Part shown: one piece after another, positions 52,488 through 60,877 of the stretch
Layout: each line of letters opens with the position of its first letter
Numbering within the stretch: position 1 is the stretch's first letter
Assembly: GCF_052115385.1 (NCBI RefSeq)
Contig: NZ_JBFRGP010000007.1
Span: 180,266-244,265, forward strand
Origin: Dyella_D sp052115385
Lineage (GTDB): Bacteria; Pseudomonadota; Gammaproteobacteria; Xanthomonadales; Rhodanobacteraceae
DNA: 64,000 nucleotides
Reading direction: 5' to 3'
The notes under the pieces: generated by a model
Told to the model about the DNA's origin: nothing
The model's input: the letters and a program-made list of their open reading frames with translations, nothing else
Databases searched by the model: none
Position numbers and translations under genes: made by a program

Positions 52488-54808
52488 GCCGCCGCCTCGA
52501 CACGCCCGGCAAGAACACTCCGGCCCTGCCCCAGCGCCGCCGCTTCCTGCAGGTGCTGGCCGGTACCGCCGGCGCGCTGATCGTCGGCGTGCGCTACGCC
52601 GAGGCCGGCGATGCGCCGGTGCCGCCGGCCATGCTCGGCGACGCGCTGTACGGCCTGGGCGCCTATGTGCGCATCGATGCCGACGGCAACGTGCTGATCG
52701 GCGCGCGCGATCCGGAGACCGGCACCGGCGTGGCCACCGCACTGCCGCGCATCGTCGCCGACGAACTCGATGCGGACTGGTCGCGCGTGAGCGTGGTGCC
52801 GCTGGGGCTGGGCGTGGAGAACGGCAACGGCGAGCCGCGCTGGAGCTACGGCCACCAGCTCGGCGGCACCGGCAGTTCGATATCCGCCGCCTGGACCGAC
52901 CTGCGCCAGGCCGGCGCGCTGGCCCGCTGGCTGCTGATGCAGGCCGCCGCGCGCCGCCTCGGCGTGCCGGCCGACCGCCTGCGCACGCAGGGCGGCGCGG
53001 TGATCGCGCCGGACGGCCGCCGCTTCGACTACGGCTCGCTGGCCGAGGCCGCCTCCAAGGTGGCCCCGCCGACCGCGCCGGTGGCGGTGAAGACGCCCGA
53101 CCGCTACACCCTGATCGGCCAGCCGGCCGGCGACGTCGACGCGCGCGCCATCGTCACCGGCCAGACCCAGTTCGCCATCGACAGCTACTTCGGCGACGCG
53201 CTGGTGGCCGTGCTGGTGCATTGCCCGTGGATCGACGGCACGCTGGTCAACAAGGACTTCCACGAGGCCGAGGCGGTCAAGGGCGTGCTCAAGATAGTCG
53301 AGCTCAAGCCCGAGCCCGGCCTGCTGCCCGGCGAGACGCCGCTGGCGCCGTCGGTGGCGGTGCTCGCCGAGGACACCTGGTCGGCGCTGCAGGCGCGCGC
53401 CAAGCTCAAGCTCGAGTGGAAGCCCGGCCCCAGCGGCAGCGAATCCAGCGCCGCACTGGAGCAGCAGGCGACCGAGCTGGTCAGCGCCAAGACGCCTTCC
53501 GCCAAGGAGCTGGCGGCCAACCCCGCCAGCCAGCCGATCGCCCCCACCACCCGCGTGCGCAACGACGGCGACGTCGACGGCATGGCGAAGAAAGCCGCGC
53601 GCCGCGTCGACGCCACCTATGTGCAGCCCTGGCTGGCCCACGCCACCGCCGAGCCGATGAACTGCCTGGCGCGGGTGGACAAGGACCGCGCCGTGCTGGT
53701 CACGCCGACCCAGGCGCCGCAGCGCGCATGGTCGGTAGTGCAGCGGCTGACCGGTTTCAAGCCGGACCAGATCGAGATCCGCGTGCCGCGCGTCGGCGGC
53801 GGCTATGGCCGGCGCCTGGACCACGACTTCGTGGCCGAGGCGGTGATGCTGGCCAAGCTGGCCGACCGTCCGGTGCGCCTGCTGTGGACGCGCGAGGAAG
53901 ACCTCGCCCACGACTATTACCGCTCCGCCAGCGTGCACAAGCTCAGCGCCACGCTGGACCGCAAGCGCCAGGTCGTCACCTGGGACCAGCGCATGGCCAG
54001 CGCCTCCGCGCTCGCCCGGCGCGGCACGCAGGAGCAGCGGCTGTGGACCTCCGAGGTCGACGTCAACCAGCTGCCCGCCGGCCTGGTGCCCAACTACCGC
54101 AGCGACTGGTACGCGCTGCAGTCGACCCTGCCGCGCGGCCCGCATCGCGGCATGCCGCACGTGAGCAATGCGTTCGCGGTGGAAAGCTTCGTCGACGAGA
54201 TCGCCAACGCGCTGAAGGAAGACCCGCTCGACACCCGCCTGCGCCTGCTGGGCGACGCGCGCCAGCTGCCGCTGCAGGGCGGCGGCTCGTTCGATACCGG
54301 CCGCCTGATCAATGTGCTGAAGCTGGTGGCCGACCGCATCGAGTGGAAGAACTGGCTGCGCACGGTGAATGGGCTGGGCATCGCCTGCTGGCATATGGAC
54401 GGCGCCTATGTGGCGCATGCGGTGGAGACTTCGCTGCAAGGCCAGAAGCTCAATATCGAGCGGGTGGTATGCGCGGTGGACGTGGGCCGCGTGATCAATC
54501 CGCTGGGGCTGGAAGGCCAGATCGCCGGCGCCACGCTGGATGCGCTGTCCGCCGCGCTCAACCTCGCCGTCACCTTCAAGGACGGCCAGCCGCAGCAGCG
54601 CAGCTACAAGGACTATCCGCTGGCCAGCATGGCCCAGCTGCCCGATGCGGTGGACGTGATCATCGTGCCGGGCGACCGCGATCCGGCCGGCGCCAGCCTG
54701 CTGGCCATGCCCACCGCGGCACCGGCGCTGGCCAATGCGGTGTTCCGGGTGAGCGCGGTGCGCGTGCGCAGATTGCCGCTGATGAAGGAACTGCTGCGCC
54801 TGCTGTAA
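52484..54808 (+). CDS. Isoquinoline 1-oxidoreductase beta-like molybdopterin subunit
   Basis: 774-residue molybdopterin-cytosine-dinucleotide-binding large subunit of the IorB type. A Tat leader (RRRFLQVLAGTAGALIVGV) shows periplasmic export with the partner as cargo. Motifs: GGTGSSISAAW near 128, GGGYGRRLDHDF near 445, GPHRGMPHVSNAFAVESFVDE with the family's conserved Mo-site context, and GRVINPLGLEGQI near the end. It starts inside the small-subunit stop (ATGA), so translation is coupled. It would oxidise N-heterocycles or aldehydes; the real substrate is unknown. Confidence 0.92.
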   Translation: MSRRLDTPGKNTPALPQRRRFLQVLAGTAGALIVGVRYAEAGDAPVPPAMLGDALYGLGAYVRIDADGNVLIGARDPETGTGVATALPRIVADELDADWSRVSVVPLGLGVENGNGEPRWSYGHQLGGTGSSISAAWTDLRQAGALARWLLMQAAARRLGVPADRLRTQGGAVIAPDGRRFDYGSLAEAASKVAPPTAPVAVKTPDRYTLIGQPAGDVDARAIVTGQTQFAIDSYFGDALVAVLVHCPWIDGTLVNKDFHEAEAVKGVLKIVELKPEPGLLPGETPLAPSVAVLAEDTWSALQARAKLKLEWKPGPSGSESSAALEQQATELVSAKTPSAKELAANPASQPIAPTTRVRNDGDVDGMAKKAARRVDATYVQPWLAHATAEPMNCLARVDKDRAVLVTPTQAPQRAWSVVQRLTGFKPDQIEIRVPRVGGGYGRRLDHDFVAEAVMLAKLADRPVRLLWTREEDLAHDYYRSASVHKLSATLDRKRQVVTWDQRMASASALARRGTQEQRLWTSEVDVNQLPAGLVPNYRSDWYALQSTLPRGPHRGMPHVSNAFAVESFVDEIANALKEDPLDTRLRLLGDARQLPLQGGGSFDTGRLINVLKLVADRIEWKNWLRTVNGLGIACWHMDGAYVAHAVETSLQGQKLNIERVVCAVDVGRVINPLGLEGQIAGATLDALSAALNLAVTFKDGQPQQRSYKDYPLASMAQLPDAVDVIIVPGDRDPAGASLLAMPTAAPALANAVFRVSAVRVRRLPLMKELLRLL

Positions 54809-54815
54809 GCGCATG

Positions 54816-54907
54816 ACGTAGGTTGGGGTGAGCACAGCGAACCCCAACGATGTGTTGTGCTTGGCGGTGGCGACGTTGGGGTTCGCTGCGCTCACCCCAA
54901 CCTACGG
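54816..54907. repeat. Dispersed palindromic repeat, family A, copy 10
   Basis: Shorter arm-middle variant: GAGCACAGCGAACCCC against GGGGTTCGCTGCGCTC. It lies 8 bases after the molybdopterin subunit gene. Confidence 0.9.
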
Positions 54908-55031
54908 CGGCCGCCATCAAAGCTTGCGCCTGGCTGACATCGTGCAAATGTGCGCTGCGCAGGTTTTCACGCGCAGCGTGCGTCGCTTAGTCTCACTCCC
55001 TGGGGGGATTCACTACACCGGGGAGGGTGGG

Positions 55032-57458
55032 ATGCATTACTCGCGCAAGACGCTGCTGTGCTCGGCTATCGCGCTGGCCATGGCCGGCTTCGCCGCAACC
55101 GCGGCGGCACAGGACAACACCAAGAGCGCCGACACGGCGCAGAACCCGACCGCGCAAGCGCCGGCCGATCAGAAGAAAGCCACCAATCTCGAAGGCGTGA
55201 CCGTGCTCGGTTCACGCCGCATCGGCGGTTCGGAGACGGAAACGCCGGTCCCGGTCGACGTCATTCCGATGCAGAAGCTGGCCGAACAGAGCCCGCAATT
55301 CGATCTCGCGCAGAACCTGCAATACACCGTGCCCTCGTTCACCTCGGTCCGCCAGACCGGCTCCGACAACGCCGACCTGGTCGATTCGGCCGCGCTGCGC
55401 GGGCTGGGCTCCGACCAGACCCTGGTGCTGGAGAACGGCAAGCGTCGCCACAGCGTGGCGCTGGTGAACCTGTTCGGCGCACGCAACCGCGGCAATACCG
55501 GCACCGACCTCAATGCGATTCCCGCGCTGGCGATCGAACGCGTGGAAGTACTGCGCGACGGCGCCGCCGCGCAGTACGGTTCGGACGCCATCGCCGGCGT
55601 GATGAATATCGTGCTGAAGAAAAGCCCCGGCTGCGAAAGCGTCGCCGGCTTCGGCGAATACACCCGCGGCGACGGCAAGAACTACCTCACCTCGGCCTAC
55701 TGCGGCTTCCGCTTCGACAACGGCGGCAGCGTGGGCATCACCGGCGAGTGGCAGAAGCGCGGGCGTTCCAATCGTTCCGACCCGGGCGATCCGCGCACCA
55801 TCGGCGACACCAAGGTCGACAACGAGACGCTGTACGTCAACGGCGAAGTGCCGGTGGCCGAATCGGCGCACCTGTACTTCACCGGCGGCGTGCAGAACCG
55901 CTCGGCATCGTCGGCGGCGTTCGCGCGCGGCGGCATCGGCTCCGACGACATCCCTTCGCGCAACTCGGCGGCGATGTATCCGGATGGCTTCGTGCCGTAC
56001 ATCAACGGCTCGATCAAGGACCGCTACGCCATCCTCGGCGTGTGGGACAACTTCGGCGACTGGCGCGCCGATCTGTCGCAGACCTACGGCTACAACGCGC
56101 TGCAGGACATCATCAGCCATACACTCAACGCCTCCATCGCCAATGCCGACGTGCTGGCCGGCGGCGCGGGCCTGAGCCCAAACCGCTTCCATGCGGGTGG
56201 CTTCTCGTTCGAGCAGGAGACCACGAACCTGGATCTGTCGCGCTACTACGGCGACATCCTCAGCGGCCTCAACGTCGCCTTCGGCGCGGAATACCGCCGC
56301 GAGAACTACCGCATCACGCCCGGCGAACGCGGCTCGTACGTCGATGCCGACGGCCCCGGCGGCGGCAATGCCGGCAGCCAGGGCTTCCCCGGCTTCCAGC
56401 CCGGCGACGCCACCAACCAGAGCCGCCACAGCTACGCCGCCTACGCCGACGTGGAAACCGACTGGACGCAGCGCTTCCTCACCGACGCCGCCGTCCGCTA
56501 CGAGCACTACAGCGACTTCGGCTCCACCACCACCGGCAAGCTGGCCGGCGCCTACCACGCCACCGACAAGCTGCTGCTGCGCGGTTCGGTCTCCACCGGT
56601 TTCCGCGCGCCTTCGCTGCAGCAGCGCTGGTTCTCTTCGACCTTCACCGACTTCGTCAGCGGCCAGCCGGTGGACGTGGTGCTGGCGCCGAACGGCGGCG
56701 CGATCGCCAATGCCGCGGGCATTCCGCCGCTGAAGGAAGAGAAGTCCAAGAGCTATACGCTGGGCGCGACCTGGTCGCCGGGCAACGATCTGCAATTCAC
56801 CCTGGACGGCTACCGCATCGATATCGACGACCGCGTCGTGCTGAGCGGGCGCTTCGACACCACCGATCCGAATATCGGCGGCATCCTGCAGCAGATGGGG
56901 GTGGGCCAGGCGCAGTTCTTCGTCAACTCGGTGGATACCAGCACCAAGGGCCTGGACTTCACCGCCAGCCACCGCATGGACCTGGGCGGCGGCACGCTGC
57001 GCACCAACTTCGGTTTCAACCGCTCGTTCACCCGCGTCAAGAAGATCCATGCACCGCCGGCGCTGGCCGGCCGCGAGGACGTGCTGCTGTCCGATCGCGA
57101 GCGTCTGTTCCTGGAGGACGGTGCGCCGAGTTCGAAGGGGATTCTCGGCTTCGACTATGCGCTGGGTTCGTGGGAGGCGAGCTGGAAGTTCATCTACTTC
57201 GGCCCGATGACGCTGGGCACTTTCAGCGGACCGCCGGTGCCGAACCAGCATTACGCGGACAAGACTTCGGCGGATGTCGCGATCACCTACCACTTCAACG
57301 ATCAGATCAAGTTGACCGTGGGTGGCTCGAATATCTTCGACAAGTTCCCGAGCAAGCAGGATCCGAACGAGACGGACAACGGCTTCAAATATGAGGCGGT
57401 GCAGTTCGGCTTGAACGGTGCGTCGTGGTTTGCGCGCGTGGCGATCAACTTCAAGTAA
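55032..57458 (+). CDS. TonB-dependent outer-membrane receptor
   Basis: 808-residue receptor. Signal peptide (SAIALAMAGFAATAAAQ), a TonB-box-like LEGVTVLGSR near 57, plug domain (about 70-190, ALRGLGSDQTLVLENGKRR, VEVLRDGAAAQYGSDAIAGV) and a 22-strand barrel ending WFARVAINFK with a final basic residue. It takes up a large nutrient across the outer membrane using TonB energy; substrate unknown. Two TonB-like proline-rich proteins are coded next to it, convergent. The upstream frame runs through a repeat and is not coding. Confidence 0.92.
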   Translation: MHYSRKTLLCSAIALAMAGFAATAAAQDNTKSADTAQNPTAQAPADQKKATNLEGVTVLGSRRIGGSETETPVPVDVIPMQKLAEQSPQFDLAQNLQYTVPSFTSVRQTGSDNADLVDSAALRGLGSDQTLVLENGKRRHSVALVNLFGARNRGNTGTDLNAIPALAIERVEVLRDGAAAQYGSDAIAGVMNIVLKKSPGCESVAGFGEYTRGDGKNYLTSAYCGFRFDNGGSVGITGEWQKRGRSNRSDPGDPRTIGDTKVDNETLYVNGEVPVAESAHLYFTGGVQNRSASSAAFARGGIGSDDIPSRNSAAMYPDGFVPYINGSIKDRYAILGVWDNFGDWRADLSQTYGYNALQDIISHTLNASIANADVLAGGAGLSPNRFHAGGFSFEQETTNLDLSRYYGDILSGLNVAFGAEYRRENYRITPGERGSYVDADGPGGGNAGSQGFPGFQPGDATNQSRHSYAAYADVETDWTQRFLTDAAVRYEHYSDFGSTTTGKLAGAYHATDKLLLRGSVSTGFRAPSLQQRWFSSTFTDFVSGQPVDVVLAPNGGAIANAAGIPPLKEEKSKSYTLGATWSPGNDLQFTLDGYRIDIDDRVVLSGRFDTTDPNIGGILQQMGVGQAQFFVNSVDTSTKGLDFTASHRMDLGGGTLRTNFGFNRSFTRVKKIHAPPALAGREDVLLSDRERLFLEDGAPSSKGILGFDYALGSWEASWKFIYFGPMTLGTFSGPPVPNQHYADKTSADVAITYHFNDQIKLTVGGSNIFDKFPSKQDPNETDNGFKYEAVQFGLNGASWFARVAINFK

Positions 57459-57474
57459 CGCCAGCAACGCAACG

Positions 57475-57576
57475 CCGGCGTAGGTTGGGGTGAGCCGCAG
57501 GCGAACCCCAACAAGGCGATGCGCTCGGAGGTGGCCATGTTGGGGTTCGCCTGCGGCTCACCCCAACCTACGCCGG
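57475..57576. repeat. Dispersed palindromic repeat, family A, copy 11
   Basis: Full copy with CCGCAGG on both arms (GAGCCGCAGGCGAACCCC and its exact complement). It lies between convergent genes. Confidence 0.92.
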
Positions 57577-57585
57577 AGATGTGGA

Positions 57586-59565
57586 TCAGTGGAACTGATC
57601 GCTCGCCGGTACCCATGACGAGGTCGATGCCTTCGCCGGCGCGACGCGTCCCGCCGGCAGGCGATCATCCACGCAGCCCGGCGGCAACGGCCCGCCGCTC
57701 ACCTTCGCCGTCGCACACTGCGCGCTGTTGTCCAGCGTGATCGGTGCAGCCACCGCCGCGGTAGCCGCTGGCGCCGGCGGCACCAGTGGATTGGCCGGCG
57801 CCAGCGCCATCCGTTCGTACACCTTGTCGTCGACCGGCTTCGGCGGCGGGTCGCCGTTGCCGCAACCGAACAGGCCCACCGGGAACAGCGGCATCACCAC
57901 GCATTCCACGCGCACGCCGCGCGGCAGGTGGAAGGTGTGGCGCACGGTGGTCTTCTCCACCGCGTGGCGCAGGGCGGTGTCGATCGAGCTTTCGCCTTCC
58001 GGCGTCCAGTCCCGCTCGAAGCGAGTGGACTTGTAGCCGATGTTCGGCGCGCGGTGCTCCATGATTTCGGTATTGCCGCGCGGCTGCAGCTGGATGTAGT
58101 TGCCGGCCAGGCCCTGCTGGCCTTCGCCCTTGCCCTGCTGTCCATTGCCTTGCCCATTGCCCTGGCCCGGCGGCAGCGACAGGTTCAGGCCGCTCTTGCC
58201 GGGGCCACCGGGCGAGGCGGCCACGCCATTGGGCGAGGCGCCGGGCGTGCCGCTTTCGCTGCCTTGCGGCGTGGCGTTCGGTGCGCTGCTCTTGCCGGTT
58301 TCGGTGCTGGCTGTTGCGCCGGTCGGCGCGCTGGCCTTGGGGCCGGCGGTGGCGCTGGCAGCCTGGTTCGGGGCGGGCGCCGCCTGTTCGTTGGACGAGG
58401 TCGACGCTTCGGCGGACGACGGCGTGGGCTGGATCTGCGGACGTTCCAGCGCGGGCTTGTTGTCGATCGCCACCGACTGCGGCGCGACCGTCTGCACCGG
58501 TGGCGCCTGCGGGCGGTCGAGACTGGGGCGGGCGTTCTCCGGCAGCGGCACCGCCTCGAGTTCGGCCTCGGCGACGCGGATCGACGGCGCCTGGATGCGC
58601 TGCTGCTCGCGCGGCACCACGGCGGCGGTGCTGGACTGCGCCTGCAGGTTCACCGTCGGCGCGGCTTGCGCGGGCAGCGGCACGGCCTGCAGTTCCGGTT
58701 CGGTGGGTGCGGCGACGGTTTCGGCGCGGATCGCCTGCGGTGGACTCGGCAGCGTGGGCTTGGGCACTGCGTGTTCCATCGCGATGGTCGGCGCGCTCAC
58801 CTGCGGAGCGGACTGCGCCGGTACATCCGGCAGTGCCAGCGAGGCCGGCGGCGGCATCGGCGCGCTGCCCTCGGCCTGCGCCTTGCGTACCGGTTCGGGC
58901 TGGAATTTCGGCGGCACCGGCTGCGGCGCAGGCGGTGTTTCGAGCGTGACCTGCGGCGGCTCGACGCTGGTCGGCACCGGCTGCAGTTCGGGCGCGGGTG
59001 CCGGCTTGGGCAAAGTCACTGCGGGACGCGGCGCGGCGACCGGCTCGGGCTTGGGCGCGCTCGGGCGGGCCTTGACCACGATCACGGGCGTCTCCACCGC
59101 CGGCACCGGCACGGGGGCGAGATCGGCTTCGACGCGGGTGGAACTGCTGCTCTCGCGCCGCGTGCGCGCCACCGCCGGCGCGCCACCGGCCTTGCGCACC
59201 GGACCGACTTCCTTCGGCGGCGTGCCGCGCACCGGCGGCGGGGGCGGCGGTTCGTCTTTCTTCTTCTCGATCAGGCGAACCTGCAGCGGGGCGCTGTGCT
59301 CCTGCGCCGGCTCGACCAGCTCGTAGGCCGGGCCGAGGATGGCGCCGAACAGCGCGATCAGATGCACCAGCAGGGTGCCGACCAGGCCCAGCACGCGCAG
59401 CAGCCGGTCGCGCGGACGCTCCTTGCGGCGATTGCGATAGACCGCCGCGAGCGCGGCCGCCTCGCGCGGCGACGGCAGCGCGACGGTGGCGCGCGCGAGT
59501 CTTGCGCTCGAGGGGTCCTGCTTCGAGAGGTCCAGCTTCGAGGGGTCAGGGGGAAGCGACGACAT
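57586..59565 (-). CDS. TonB-like proline-rich membrane protein, paralogue 1
   Basis: 659-residue protein: a cytoplasmic N-terminus (about 55 residues), one TM (LLRVLGLVGTLLVHLIALFG, 55-75), an EKKKDEPPPPPPVRG start to a very long Pro/Ala/Val-rich region (about 105-440), a Gly/Gln-rich hinge (PPGQGNGQGNGQQGKGEGQQ), and a C-terminal domain with STRFERDW, TALRHAVEKTTVRHT and RVECVVMP. This last domain is shared with the gene at 59605. The layout is that of TonB/TolA, but I do not see the classical TonB C-terminal motif. It is convergent with a TonB receptor. Confidence 0.75.
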   Translation of the reverse strand: MSSLPPDPSKLDLSKQDPSSARLARATVALPSPREAAALAAVYRNRRKERPRDRLLRVLGLVGTLLVHLIALFGAILGPAYELVEPAQEHSAPLQVRLIEKKKDEPPPPPPVRGTPPKEVGPVRKAGGAPAVARTRRESSSSTRVEADLAPVPVPAVETPVIVVKARPSAPKPEPVAAPRPAVTLPKPAPAPELQPVPTSVEPPQVTLETPPAPQPVPPKFQPEPVRKAQAEGSAPMPPPASLALPDVPAQSAPQVSAPTIAMEHAVPKPTLPSPPQAIRAETVAAPTEPELQAVPLPAQAAPTVNLQAQSSTAAVVPREQQRIQAPSIRVAEAELEAVPLPENARPSLDRPQAPPVQTVAPQSVAIDNKPALERPQIQPTPSSAEASTSSNEQAAPAPNQAASATAGPKASAPTGATASTETGKSSAPNATPQGSESGTPGASPNGVAASPGGPGKSGLNLSLPPGQGNGQGNGQQGKGEGQQGLAGNYIQLQPRGNTEIMEHRAPNIGYKSTRFERDWTPEGESSIDTALRHAVEKTTVRHTFHLPRGVRVECVVMPLFPVGLFGCGNGDPPPKPVDDKVYERMALAPANPLVPPAPAATAAVAAPITLDNSAQCATAKVSGGPLPPGCVDDRLPAGRVAPAKASTSSWVPASDQFH

Positions 59566-59604
59566 GGCGCGCAGTGTAGCGGGCGGGCCTGCCGTTCCGT
59601 TGTG

Positions 59605-60636
59605 TCAGCCGCCGTCCTGGGGCTTTGGCGCCTTGGCTGGATGCATGCGCAGTTCGGCATCCACCGCGCGGTTCGGGGTATCCACCGGACAGCCGTACGG
59701 CAGCGGCTTGCCGTCGCGATAGATCTGGATGCATTCCTCTTCGCTGGGTGGCGTCGGCGGGTTCGGCGGCGGTGCCAGCGACCGGGCCGGCGCCATGCTC
59801 AGGCGCATATCGCCGTCCTTGGCCGAAGGCGGCGCGGGCGGATCGCCGCCGCAGCCGCCACCCAGCGCGGCCAGCGCCACCGCGCAGTGGATGCGCAGGC
59901 CGGGCGCCAGGGTGACGGTCTTCTTCACCGTGGTCGCGTCGACCACGCGCTTGAGCGCGCTGTCCAGCGCACTGCCCTTGTCCCAGTCCTTATCGAAGCG
60001 CGTGGCCTGGTATTTCACCGGGTTGTCGTGCCGCATCACCTGGCTGTCGCCGACCACGCCGCGCTCGACGTAGCTGGCGGTGGACGCCGCCGCCGGCTGC
60101 GCATTCGGCAGCAGGGGCCGGCCATCCGCGCCGAACAGGTGCGTCGCCGGCACGGCAACGCTGGTGGCCGGCGCCGGTGCCGGCGTGGGCAAGCTGACCG
60201 TCATCGCGTTCTTCGCCGACGGCTCGCGCACCGGCGGCACGCGCGGGGCGGGCGGCGGAGGCGGCACCGCCTCGACCGGCGGCGGCGCAGCGCGCGGTGC
60301 GCCGCGGGGGATAAAGCGCACCTGAAGGGCGTCGCCGGGGCGCGGCGGCGGCAACGGCTCGCCCGGCCGGGGCTGCATTTCCCACCAGATGATGCCGATG
60401 AACAGCAGATGCAACACCAGGGCCAGCGCCATGCCGGCCCAGAACCGCCGCCGGTCGCGCGGCTGGCGGCGCCAGCGCAGCTCGTGCAGCAGGGCGCGGG
60501 TCGGACCGTCCAGCGGGGCCAGGCCACGCTCGCGCCCGTCTGGCGCGTTCCAGCGGTGATGTTCGACCTGCGGTGCGTGTTCGATGGCGGTGACCTTGAA
60601 ACGGGCGAAAGCGCGGATGGTCCGCGTGCAACCCAT
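59605..60636 (-). CDS. TonB-like proline-rich membrane protein, paralogue 2
   Basis: 343-residue paralogue of the preceding entry, without the long middle. TM at about 65-85 (FWAGMALALVLHLLFIGIIW), then a Pro-rich stretch (PPPVEAVPPPPPAPR) and the shared C-terminal domain (ATRFDKDW, SALKRVVDATTVKKT, RIHCAVAL). It lies upstream of paralogue 1 by 39 bases, so both are in one operon. The start at 60636 is tentative because no Shine-Dalgarno site is clear. Confidence 0.7.
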   Translation of the reverse strand: MGCTRTIRAFARFKVTAIEHAPQVEHHRWNAPDGRERGLAPLDGPTRALLHELRWRRQPRDRRRFWAGMALALVLHLLFIGIIWWEMQPRPGEPLPPPRPGDALQVRFIPRGAPRAAPPPVEAVPPPPPAPRVPPVREPSAKNAMTVSLPTPAPAPATSVAVPATHLFGADGRPLLPNAQPAAASTASYVERGVVGDSQVMRHDNPVKYQATRFDKDWDKGSALDSALKRVVDATTVKKTVTLAPGLRIHCAVALAALGGGCGGDPPAPPSAKDGDMRLSMAPARSLAPPPNPPTPPSEEECIQIYRDGKPLPYGCPVDTPNRAVDAELRMHPAKAPKPQDGG

Positions 60637-60877
60637 CCAAGACAAATCCCATCGGTCGTGGTTCCCCGCGCTGCAGCTTGACCCCGCCGCGCCCCGGCTC
60701 AAGTCTATGCAGACGGCGCCCCGCGCCGTACCCCGCCATGACCGCCCCCGCGTCCCCGACGCCCGGACTCGCCATGACGCCCCGCCATCGTCAGCCGCTG
60801 CGCGCGGCGTCGTGCGGCGCCGACTGTCGACGACCGCAGGACCCGCGCCTCCGGCTTCAGCAGAGGAGGGTCGCATC

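Noticed and set aside
945..57576. Repeated palindromes as a possible CRISPR array
   Set aside because: Copies are kilobases apart, have two arms each and lie between ordinary genes; no cas genes are present.
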